15,912 bases of DNA from Pseudomonadota bacterium (GTDB lineage: Bacteria; Cyanobacteriota; Vampirovibrionia; LMEP-6097), in contig RFQS01000022.1 in NCBI GenBank assembly GCA_009924885.1, positions 1 to 15,912 of the forward strand. The letters are read 5' to 3'. The first letter of the stretch is position 1; each line of letters opens with the position of its first letter. The notes under the pieces were generated by a model, which saw only the letters and a program-made list of their open reading frames with translations, was not told the DNA's origin and did not search any database. Both the position numbers and the translations under genes were made by a program. Below, in pieces: positions 7,736 through 14,818 of the stretch.

Positions 7736-8434
7736 ATGATTTTTATTACTGCGACTGATACAGGTGTCGGTAAGACTTTTTTTTCTCAGAAGATTATAGA
7801 GGCTGTGGCTCAGATCATTGATAGGCGTGACATCGCTTACTATAAACCGATTCAGTGTGGTAAAGATGCTAAAGAACTTTTCGGTAATATCTTTTATGAA
7901 GCTGATTATCAGTGCATAGAGAGAGCTTGCCCAGATATAGATACTTACTGTACTTATGAATTTGATTTTCCAGCTTCTCCAGACTACGCATCTTCACTTG
8001 AAAATGTGATTATTGATATTAATAAAATCGTGCAGGATTTTGAGAAATTAAGACTGGACTATAAATTTATCGTTGTAGAGGGGGCTGGGGGGCTTGCCGT
8101 GCCGATTAATTCTACTGAAATGATTAGTGATGTGGCTAAAGCTTTAAATCTGGCTACTGTGCTTATAACTAAACCTGTCTTAGGTACTATTAATCAGACT
8201 TTACTTTCTATTGAACATGCTAAAGCTAAGGGTTTAAATATTCACTCTTTGATTTTGGCTGAGGTTTACGATAACGTAGAATTTGAAATTCAGCAAGACT
8301 TTCATCGTACTAGTAAAGCTATGGAAGCAGCTCAGTTAGAGGCTAGTTTAGAGTCTATAGAACGCTTTTCTGGGATTAAGTTTAGGACTGTGGATGAAGT
8401 GGTTCAGGATTATTATAAAGATCTGTCTCTTTAA
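7736..8434 (+). CDS. bioD: ATP-dependent dethiobiotin synthetase
   Basis: This enzyme closes the ureido ring of biotin, converting diaminopelargonate, CO2 and ATP to dethiobiotin in the cytosol. It is 232 aa. The P-loop ATDTGVGKT is at residues 6-14, the substrate motif YYKPIQCGK follows near residue 40, and the glycine-rich VVEGAGGLAVP lies near residue 120, all standard for BioD. No other bio gene is adjacent, so the pathway must be completed elsewhere or from scavenged precursors. Its stop overlaps the stop of the convergent DUF262 gene in a shared TTAA, leaving no space for a terminator. This tight end suggests the neighbour arrived or was rearranged against it. Confidence 0.95.
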   Translation: MIFITATDTGVGKTFFSQKIIEAVAQIIDRRDIAYYKPIQCGKDAKELFGNIFYEADYQCIERACPDIDTYCTYEFDFPASPDYASSLENVIIDINKIVQDFEKLRLDYKFIVVEGAGGLAVPINSTEMISDVAKALNLATVLITKPVLGTINQTLLSIEHAKAKGLNIHSLILAEVYDNVEFEIQQDFHRTSKAMEAAQLEASLESIERFSGIKFRTVDEVVQDYYKDLSL

Positions 8435-10140
8435 GAAAGCTGGCTAATTTTCCAAATAGATTTAGCCTGTTTCGCCATCCATGCTTGCCTACTGTTAATG
8501 CGTGCCACACCCCATTCGTCATATAGATTTGATATTTCTGTACTTATCTTAAAACAACTTTTGGAATATTGAATTTTTTTCACATCATAGGTATGATTTC
8601 CAAGTTCTTTGTTATCATTTCTGTCAAGCAATGTCATGTTGCCAATTCTATATAAAAATTGCTCATATTGTTCATCAGAAAAGCTGTCCCAGCCATCATC
8701 GGGGTGTTCAGGTAAAATATGCTCAATATTGTAAATATCAGCATTTGGGTCAAAAACATTCTGAGAAATATGGTTTTCTAGCTTAAATAATATATAACGT
8801 AAAACCTTTTTGTTTCTTGTTTGAGTAGTACGGAGTTCTTTGTGTGCAAAGGCATATTCAAAGGCATCATCATTAGGGTAAATAGCTTTTAAGCTACTTA
8901 AAACATCGTTGATGGATTTGAATTTTTGAGATGAGACCTTTTCAGCTACAGTATTATAAATCCTTTCTTGGTCACTAGCTGAGTTGTTGCATATAACGTT
9001 ATAGCGAAAAGAGATTACGGAGGCGGCTTTGAGCATTAGCTCAAAGTCATCTTGTCCAAAATTTTGATAAATAGCCATTAAAAGAGGATAGATTTGCCTA
9101 ACACTAAACATTCTAAGCTCTCCTATGTAAGTTTTTATATTAGGATTGGACCATAAATTATCTTCTGGTTCAGATAAAGCTGCATAGATACCAACATCCT
9201 CTTCCATTTCTCTTAATAACTTAAATACTTCAGCTCTAGTTTTAATACTATTTCTTATAGTTTTAAATAATTCAGTATGTCTTGCGAAGGATTTTCTACT
9301 GTTCCAGTGTGCTCTAAGAAAGTTAGGGAAATCATCTCCACCTAATTGAGAAACTAATTCTTCCCATTTACTTTCTATTTGAGAGATTTCATTATTTTCT
9401 TTAGACTCTTTGTAAATGACAGAAAAAAGATAATTTTTGAGAAGGTCGGTAGCTGATAATTTTACGCCTCTTGCATTTAAGGTTTCAAAAACTTTATATG
9501 CATTAAGCTCATCTGTAACTGTTATTACTGTGAAAAATAATTTATCACTTAATTTATCAATAAAAGCAGCTAACTCAGCTCCATTAAGTTTAGCTCCATA
9601 ATTATCCCAAGTTTTTTTTTCAAACCATTTAAAAGCTTCACGGAGTAAGCGATTACTAGAGCTGAGATTGCGCTTCGGAATATCCGTAAGACTGACAATA
9701 CAGCTTTGATAAAAATGATCATTATTTCTATTTAAAGTTAATTTAGATTTAGATAAAAGACTTACTGGGTCTAAGTAGCCAATAAAACTATTACGTAATT
9801 GTTCTTGACGTAATTTGTTGTTTTCAGGGTCCACGCCTTCTTCAATCAATCTTTCAAAGTTTTTTAAAACAGCTAGGGCAAGGATGCTAAGTGTAGTTAA
9901 TCTTTGTTGACCATCAACAATATCAAAATTTTTACTATCTTTGGATCTTAGAACTAGATAACCCATATAGTGCGCATCTTCATCCTCACGTATTAAGTTA
10001 TTAATATCAAGCCATAAATCATCCCACTCTTCATTACTCCAACTATAATCACGTTGAAAATGAGGTACATTATACGTTTGTCCATTACCAATTAATTGAC
10101 GATAAGTAAGATTCGCTGTATTGAAATTGCTGGCAGACAT
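8431..10140 (-). CDS. DUF262/DUF1524 protein, GmrSD-like type IV restriction enzyme candidate
   Basis: This 569-aa protein carries the two parts of GmrSD-type enzymes in one chain. The N-terminal DUF262 domain is ParB/sulfiredoxin-like, with VPHFQRDYSW at 25-34 and the nucleotide-binding IVDGQQR at 74-80. The C-terminal DUF1524 domain is a His-Me finger nuclease, with IEHILPEH around H474, then RIGNMTLL at 498-505 and a following Asn/Lys-rich YDVKK stretch. In characterised relatives such enzymes cleave modified DNA in an NTP-stimulated way, usually as anti-phage defence. The target here is unknown. It stands alone, divergent from pyrD and convergent with bioD, without a methyltransferase or other defence partner. 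A GAGGA lies 9 bases before the ATG and a TATAAT lies further upstream. Confidence 0.88.
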   Translation of the reverse strand: MSASNFNTANLTYRQLIGNGQTYNVPHFQRDYSWSNEEWDDLWLDINNLIREDEDAHYMGYLVLRSKDSKNFDIVDGQQRLTTLSILALAVLKNFERLIEEGVDPENNKLRQEQLRNSFIGYLDPVSLLSKSKLTLNRNNDHFYQSCIVSLTDIPKRNLSSSNRLLREAFKWFEKKTWDNYGAKLNGAELAAFIDKLSDKLFFTVITVTDELNAYKVFETLNARGVKLSATDLLKNYLFSVIYKESKENNEISQIESKWEELVSQLGGDDFPNFLRAHWNSRKSFARHTELFKTIRNSIKTRAEVFKLLREMEEDVGIYAALSEPEDNLWSNPNIKTYIGELRMFSVRQIYPLLMAIYQNFGQDDFELMLKAASVISFRYNVICNNSASDQERIYNTVAEKVSSQKFKSINDVLSSLKAIYPNDDAFEYAFAHKELRTTQTRNKKVLRYILFKLENHISQNVFDPNADIYNIEHILPEHPDDGWDSFSDEQYEQFLYRIGNMTLLDRNDNKELGNHTYDVKKIQYSKSCFKISTEISNLYDEWGVARINSRQAWMAKQAKSIWKISQLS

Positions 10141-10154
10141 AGTGACTAGTCCTC

Positions 10155-10160
10155 ATTATA
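10155..10160 (-). promoter_or_regulatory. -10 of the DUF262 gene
   Basis: A perfect TATAAT on the minus strand lies 14 bases before the ATG, leaving room for a short leader with GAGGA. It lies within the 48-base gap that also holds the pyrD promoter in the other orientation. Confidence 0.45.
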
Positions 10161-10171
10161 AGCTGACAAAC

Positions 10172-10180
10172 TGCTAAAAT
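10172..10180 (+). promoter_or_regulatory. extended -10 of pyrD
   Basis: TG-C-TAAAAT ends 8 bases before the GTG start of pyrD. No Shine-Dalgarno lies between. The region expected to hold the -35 overlaps the start region of the divergent DUF262 promoter, so the two may compete. Confidence 0.5.
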
Positions 10181-10188
10181 CATAGACC

Positions 10189-11115
10189 GTGAACTTACTC
10201 GCTACTGAAATAGCTGGAATTAAATTAAAGAACCCGATAATGCCAGCTTCTGGCTGTTTTGGCTTTGGTAGAGAGTATGCTAAGTTTTATGATCTCTCTG
10301 TTTTAGGTGGCATCGCGATTAAAGCTACTAGCTGGGAGCCGCGTACTGGAAACTGGACTCCGAGGGTAGCTGAAACACCTGGGGGTATGCTTAATTCTAT
10401 AGGACTGCAAAATCCTGGCGTGGAGAAAGTTGTAGCTGAAGAATTGGCTTTTTTAGCTCAGTATGATACAGCGATTTTCGCTAATGTCGCTGGCAGTTCT
10501 ATCGAAGATTATGTAAGTACCTGTGTGAAATTAAGTCAGGTAAAGAATGTCTCTGCTATAGAGCTTAATGTCTCCTGTCCTAATGTGCATAATGGTATAC
10601 AGTTTGGCTCTAATGAAGAATCTTTAGAAGTCTTAACGAGAGAGGTGAAGAAGGTGATAAGTATTCCGCTTTTCGTTAAGCTTTCACCTAATGTGACTAG
10701 TATAGTGTCTATGGCTAAAGCTGCTCAGAGAGCTGGAGCTGACGGTCTATCGCTGATTAACACTCTTTTAGGTATGCGTATAGACTTAAAAACTCGCAAG
10801 CCTATTTTAGCAAGAGGCAGTGGGGGGCTCTCTGGACCTGCGATTAAACCTGTCGCTATTCGTATGATTTATGAAGTGGCTAGTGAAGTGAATTTACCTA
10901 TTATCGGGATGGGTGGGATTCAGTCTGTGGACGATGCTTTAGAGTTTTTTTTCGCTGGAGCTTCAGCCTTAGCAGTGGGTACCGCTAATTTTATAGATCC
11001 CTTTGCTTGCCCTGAGCTGATAAAAGCCTTAGAGAACCATTTAGAGAGTGGAGGAATTAAATCACTAAAAGAAATTATTGGAGCTGCCTTAAATCATGCT
11101 AGAAGCGTTCATTAA
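10189..11115 (+). CDS. pyrD: dihydroorotate dehydrogenase, class 1B catalytic subunit
   Basis: This flavoenzyme oxidises dihydroorotate to orotate in de novo pyrimidine synthesis (308 aa, cytosolic). The N-terminus after the GTG start (NLLATEIAGIKLKNPIMPAS) aligns with the family start, which is why GTG was chosen. FMN and substrate motifs follow: IKATS, NSIGLQNPGV, and the loop ELNVSCPNV whose cysteine is the class 1 catalytic base. The C-terminal phosphate-binding glycines are in IIGMGGIQS and AVGTANF. Class 1B enzymes work with an iron-sulfur subunit PyrK, which is not in this window. Its 3' end overlaps mntA by 20 bases, so the toxin-antitoxin pair is probably transcribed with it. Confidence 0.96.
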   Translation: MNLLATEIAGIKLKNPIMPASGCFGFGREYAKFYDLSVLGGIAIKATSWEPRTGNWTPRVAETPGGMLNSIGLQNPGVEKVVAEELAFLAQYDTAIFANVAGSSIEDYVSTCVKLSQVKNVSAIELNVSCPNVHNGIQFGSNEESLEVLTREVKKVISIPLFVKLSPNVTSIVSMAKAAQRAGADGLSLINTLLGMRIDLKTRKPILARGSGGLSGPAIKPVAIRMIYEVASEVNLPIIGMGGIQSVDDALEFFFAGASALAVGTANFIDPFACPELIKALENHLESGGIKSLKEIIGAALNHARSVH

Positions 11116-11479
11116 GGCAATCACAGCTAAACTCCAGTCTAATACTGCTTTAGAGGCAGTATTGATTTATGGTTCTCAAGCTAATAAAACTGCTAAAGCA
11201 ACTAGTGATATAGATATAGCTTACTTAACTGATTATAAAAAGCCTTTAAATATTTTAGATGTCTCAAGCTCACTATCCGAGATAGAGATACTACCAGATA
11301 TAGATCTCTGCTGCTTGAATACAGCGAATACCATACTCTCTATGGAAATTCTCAAAAATCACCAAATCGTTTTTATTAATTCCTCTCTAGCTTATGAGTT
11401 ATGGAAAATCAAAACTGTGAATTTATATCATGATCTACAAATCACGAATAGAGAGCTTTATAAGAATTTGGGAAGATAA
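11096..11479 (+). CDS. mntA: MntA-type minimal nucleotidyltransferase antitoxin
   Basis: This is a 127-aa minimal nucleotidyltransferase. Residues G26-S27, ten residues, then D38-I-D40 give the canonical GSx10DxD metal site. D70 in PDIDLCC is the probable third carboxylate. In characterised MntA-HepT pairs this enzyme transfers AMP from ATP to a tyrosine of HepT and so silences the toxin. All catalytic residues are present, so it is probably active. The ATG at 11096 lies inside the pyrD 3' end in another frame, and the hepT ATG follows 7 bases after the stop, an arrangement typical of coupled toxin-antitoxin genes. Confidence 0.9.
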   Translation: MLEAFIKAITAKLQSNTALEAVLIYGSQANKTAKATSDIDIAYLTDYKKPLNILDVSSSLSEIEILPDIDLCCLNTANTILSMEILKNHQIVFINSSLAYELWKIKTVNLYHDLQITNRELYKNLGR

Positions 11480-11486
11480 ATAAACT

Positions 11487-11903
11487 ATGAAACTAAACCA
11501 AGACTTAATCAGGCAAAAAATCGGCAATATTCAAAACTGCTTGAATAGTATTAAAAACTATACGAATAACTTAGATAGCTCTAGCCTCGCAGATTTCAAA
11601 ACTCAAGATGCTGTAGTCATTAATCTAGAGCGTGCGATACAAGCTTCTATAGATATAGCAACTCATATTATCTCAGTAAATCAGCTTGGTAGCACAAATT
11701 CAATGAAAGATAGCTTTGTATTACTGGCTAAAAACAATATTATAAGCAATGAGCTTTCACAAAAATTAATCAAGATGGTAGGTTTTCGTAATATTGCAGT
11801 ACATGCCTATGATAATCTAGAGATGTCTATATTAGAGAGCATTTTAAATAATCATCTTCAAGATTTTGAAAATTTTTATATTGAGGTATTGAAAAACATA
11901 TAG
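11487..11903 (+). CDS. hepT: HepT-type HEPN ribonuclease toxin
   Basis: This is a 138-aa all-alpha HEPN protein. The motif R101-N-I-A-V-H106-A-Y108 matches the RX4HXY signature of HepT. The Arg and His form the RNase site and the Tyr is the residue AMPylated by MntA in studied systems. Length and helical pattern match the family. It directly follows mntA. With an intact active site and an intact antitoxin the pair looks functional. Only 24 bases separate it from pyrF. Confidence 0.92.
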   Translation: MKLNQDLIRQKIGNIQNCLNSIKNYTNNLDSSSLADFKTQDAVVINLERAIQASIDIATHIISVNQLGSTNSMKDSFVLLAKNNIISNELSQKLIKMVGFRNIAVHAYDNLEMSILESILNNHLQDFENFYIEVLKNI

Positions 11904-11914
11904 TAATTTAGTTT

Positions 11915-11920
11915 TAAAAT
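11915..11920 (+). promoter_or_regulatory. -10 of pyrF
   Basis: TAAAAT ends 7 bases before the pyrF ATG, in the 24-base gap after hepT. No Shine-Dalgarno is present. This suggests that pyrF has a promoter separate from pyrD-mntA-hepT. Confidence 0.4.
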
Positions 11921-11927
11921 AAATATC

Positions 11928-12582
11928 ATGTCTAAACTCAGCCCAGAAGCCTTAAATAAATTAATAGTCGCATTAGATTTTTCTTCTAAAGAGGAAACTT
12001 TTAAATTTCTGAAACGCTGTAATGACGAAAGCTTCAGACCTGCGATGGTTAAAATCGGCATGGAGCTGTTTTATAGTGAGGGACCAGAGCTGGTTCGTGA
12101 ATTTAGATCTGAAAATTCATGATATTCCTAATACCACTGCATCAGCCTTAAAAGCTATAGCTAAGTTAAATGTAGATATTACTAATATTCATGCCTTTGC
12201 GGGTAAGACTGTTATGAAAGCTGCTGCTGAGGCGATAAAAGAAGTTTCACCTAAAACTAAATTAATAGCTGTCACCATACTTACTAGTATGTCTCAGGAT
12301 ATGCTCAGGGATGATCTTTTAATTAATACTACTGTGGAAGAATATGTTCTGAACTTAGCTCTAAATTCTAAAGAGTCTGGCTTGGATGGAGTCGTGTCTT
12401 CGGCTCATGAAGCTAATTTAATTAAAAAGCAGTGTGGAAATAATTTTTTAACAGTCTGCCCAGGTATTAGATTCGCTGATACTAATAGTGATGATCAGCA
12501 GCGTATTATGACTCCAGAGAAGGCGATAGCAAGTGGGGCTGATTATATAGTTATGGGACGTGCGATTACTAAAGCATTATAA
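11928..12582 (+). pseudogene. pyrF: orotidine 5'-phosphate decarboxylase, frameshifted
   Basis: OMP decarboxylase makes UMP in the last step of pyrimidine synthesis. Frame one (11928-12122) encodes the N-terminal part with IVALDF and VKIGMELF and ends GPELVREFRSEN plus one residue and a stop. The remainder, from LDLKIHDIPNT (12103) to GRAITKAL (12579), lies one base over. It carries the catalytic DxKxxD, PGIRFAD and the phosphate-binding GRAIT. Joining the frames at the shift omits about 8 residues that the family (for example B. subtilis PyrF) has between GPxxV and LDLK. This is therefore a deletion and not a simple recoding site. The C-terminus also stops about 20 residues early. All catalytic motifs survive, split across two frames. 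It could be a recent real mutation or a sequencing/assembly error. Confidence 0.85.
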
Positions 12583-12583
12583 T
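12578..12583 (+). promoter_or_regulatory. -10 of the lytic transglycosylase gene
   Basis: A perfect TATAAT overlaps the TAA stop of pyrF and ends 8 bases before the next ATG. No Shine-Dalgarno is present. The geometry fits a leaderless transcript. Confidence 0.45.
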
Positions 12584-12591
12584 TATTCGAG

Positions 12592-14703
12592 ATGAAAAAA
12601 TACTTACCTCTATATTTTTTTCTATCACTTAGCCTATTTCTTGGCTTCGCTTATTATACTTTTACGCTTTTTGGTTCAGCTGAAAGTCCTAAAAAAATCG
12701 ACTTAGGCGAAAAGATTTCGAATAAACCCTTAGATAAAATCACTGAAAATCCTAATCTCTCTTCTCAAGATAAATTAAAGAAGCTGATTAAAACTAAATT
12801 TAAGTCTAGTTTACTTGAAAATCGCAGAAAATATTTAATATCGAGGATGGCGAATTCTCTAGGGGAGCCGATGATAGCTTATATCTACTCTTATGATGTA
12901 GACTATAACTATCTTCCACGTTTTTCTAAAAAAATATTACTCGATTATGCTGCTAAGGTAGGTGATGAGTCTGCGATAGTAAATACTTTAGAGAAATTAA
13001 TAGAAGTATTACCGAATGAGCCAGAGTTTAAATATATGCTGGCGAAGTCGTATCTTAGACAGAGTTTGAAAGAGAATGCGACTAAGCTTTTTACAGAAGT
13101 CCAGAATAAATATCCTGATTCAGAGTACGCTCTAGGTGCTGATTATTATTTAGCTAATTTAAGTGAAGATCCTGAAATTAGGAATGAAAAATTAGTTAAA
13201 TATATACAGAAGTCACCAAATGGTAATCTTGCAGTACTGGCTGTAGAACAGATGGCAGGTATAGAGGCTTTAAAGCAGTATAGAAATGATATAGCCCTGG
13301 TCTACTATCATTTAGAGAATTATGAAAAAGCTATAGAGTATTTTGATTCTAGTGCTGCAGATTTCACTGATAAATTTTATTTGCCTTATGCTAGAACTTT
13401 AGCGAAAAACAAGCAGTATGATTTAGCTAAAGCCTTTTTAATAGATAAGCTGAAACTGACAGAGTCTCTTGCTGTATCACAGCAGCTTTTAGAGGCTTTG
13501 AAAACTTTAGATGAATCTACGAACCTTTTACCTGGTTTTAAAGAAATTTATGCTGTGGCGAAAGCTAATCAGGATGAATTACTCTGGTCTATCGCAGAGG
13601 TGACTAAGCTTAAGACTGACTATGAGGAGCTGTTTCAGAAATACCCAGACAGTAATTATGCTGCTGAAAGCATGGCTAGAGTTTTTTGGCTCGATTATAA
13701 GCGTAAAGCCTATCATTTAGCAGAGAAAACCTATCAAGAACACTGGCAAAAATTCCCCAATGCTAAGTCACATTCTTTTGTAGCGTTTTGGATGGGGAAA
13801 ATTCATTTAGAGAGAAACAGTAATGACGAGGCTCGCCGTGTTTTTAATAATTTAATCGCCGCACACCCACTTGATTATTATGCTTTTAGAGCTAAAGATA
13901 TATTAGATACGAATAAACTTAGTAAAGAGAAATGGTATTTACTCCCAAGTAAATCTTCTATAGTACATCTTAGCTCTTGGAAAATGCCAGAACTGTTTAC
14001 GGAAGCTAAGTTAAGAGAGCAGTATGGTAATGAAATGGCTGAGCTCTATATTACGAAAAGCTTTGATCATATAGAGTCTGAAGCTTTAAGACATCCTGAA
14101 ACCTTTGATAAGAAATTTTTAGCTGGAGCAAGTTCCCTTGCTGGTGATACTTTGAAGTCGATTACTCTAGCTCAAGAGCTAGTAAAAGATCTTAGTGATT
14201 TAAATGACTCTGAGGTACATCAGCTTTATCAGGTCGCTTATCCGTTATTATACGCAGATTTAATTGGTGATAGTCTTCCAGCTGAATCTATTTTAGATCC
14301 TTTTATGGTGCACGCTTTAATAAAGCAGGAGTCTACCTATCAGCTAAATACAGTAAGCCCAGTCGGGGCAGTAGGTTTAATGCAAATAATGCCTTTTACA
14401 GCTAATGATGTGGCTAGAGTTTTAAAATTACCGAAGCCTAATCCAGAAGATCTTTTCAAGCCCGAGCTTAATATTAAGTTGGGGGTTCAGTTTATGGAAG
14501 AAGTATTTAGGAAATTTAATAGAAATATAATTTATTCGGTAGCTTCTTATAATGCTGGCCCACAGAGAGTTTCGACTTGGTCTCTTTCCCCAAATGCAGC
14601 AGATCCTGATTTATTTGTCGAAGAGATTCCTTTTAGTGAGACGAAAAATTATGTTAAAAGGGTTTTAACTAATTACTGGATTTATCGGGCTTTATACATT
14701 TAA
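12592..14703 (+). CDS. membrane-anchored Slt-type lytic transglycosylase
   Basis: This 703-aa protein is an enzyme that cleaves peptidoglycan between MurNAc and GlcNAc with formation of 1,6-anhydro-MurNAc. Residues 5-27 form one hydrophobic segment after MKK, a signal anchor placing the rest outside the membrane. Residues about 110-440 are alpha-helical repeats of TPR type (for example EYALGADYYLANLS, YEKAIEYFDSSAADF), as in Slt70. The C-terminal SLT domain has catalytic E580 in IKQES, then GLMQIMP (595-601) and YNAGP (653-657). The pairing of a superhelical repeat domain with a C-terminal SLT domain is the Slt70 layout. It is convergent with murF, another cell-wall gene. Confidence 0.93.
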   Translation: MKKYLPLYFFLSLSLFLGFAYYTFTLFGSAESPKKIDLGEKISNKPLDKITENPNLSSQDKLKKLIKTKFKSSLLENRRKYLISRMANSLGEPMIAYIYSYDVDYNYLPRFSKKILLDYAAKVGDESAIVNTLEKLIEVLPNEPEFKYMLAKSYLRQSLKENATKLFTEVQNKYPDSEYALGADYYLANLSEDPEIRNEKLVKYIQKSPNGNLAVLAVEQMAGIEALKQYRNDIALVYYHLENYEKAIEYFDSSAADFTDKFYLPYARTLAKNKQYDLAKAFLIDKLKLTESLAVSQQLLEALKTLDESTNLLPGFKEIYAVAKANQDELLWSIAEVTKLKTDYEELFQKYPDSNYAAESMARVFWLDYKRKAYHLAEKTYQEHWQKFPNAKSHSFVAFWMGKIHLERNSNDEARRVFNNLIAAHPLDYYAFRAKDILDTNKLSKEKWYLLPSKSSIVHLSSWKMPELFTEAKLREQYGNEMAELYITKSFDHIESEALRHPETFDKKFLAGASSLAGDTLKSITLAQELVKDLSDLNDSEVHQLYQVAYPLLYADLIGDSLPAESILDPFMVHALIKQESTYQLNTVSPVGAVGLMQIMPFTANDVARVLKLPKPNPEDLFKPELNIKLGVQFMEEVFRKFNRNIIYSVASYNAGPQRVSTWSLSPNAADPDLFVEEIPFSETKNYVKRVLTNYWIYRALYI

Positions 14704-14733
14704 GGATCAGCTGGAAAATGTTTAGAATAGCAC

Positions 14734-14799
14734 TTTGCTGAAAAATATTTCTCCACAATTTTCAGTAAACAATGAATGGACAAAGACTTGTCCTCATTG
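14734..14799. terminator. two adjacent hairpins between convergent genes
   Basis: Hairpin A pairs 14734-14744 with 14759-14769 (11 pairs including one G-U, 14-base loop). Hairpin B starts at the next base: 14770-14775 plus 14778-14783 pair with 14788-14799 (12 pairs, AGAC loop, two-base bulge). Both are symmetric enough to form on either strand. No long T-run follows on either side; on the minus strand hairpin B is followed by TTTA. Position between convergent stops suggests a shared terminator or barrier, but this is inferred. Confidence 0.4.
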
Positions 14800-14818
14800 C
14801 CAAAAAGCAGCTTAATTA

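Noticed and set aside
7699..7738. frame reading NKFKAEEDE before bioD, resembling the tail of an Hsp70
   Set aside because: Only a handful of residues, no upstream domain, and low complexity; treated as coincidence.
12022..12102. ATG at 12022 as start of a separate downstream gene
   Set aside because: Residues 1-27 of that frame have no family match and overlap the real PyrF N-terminal codons in the other frame. It is the shadow of the broken gene.
12099..12123. programmed +1 ribosomal frameshift in pyrF
   Set aside because: The shift would give a protein still lacking about 8 conserved-length residues, and no slippery or stimulatory signal is apparent.
14726..14815. 29-codon open frame with a CPHC motif (EWTKTCPHCQKAA at its end), like the C-terminal zinc knuckle of a TnpB-type protein
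   Set aside because: It is too short, has only one cysteine pair, no start codon at its head and no other element parts nearby. Chance or an unrecognisable relic is equally likely.
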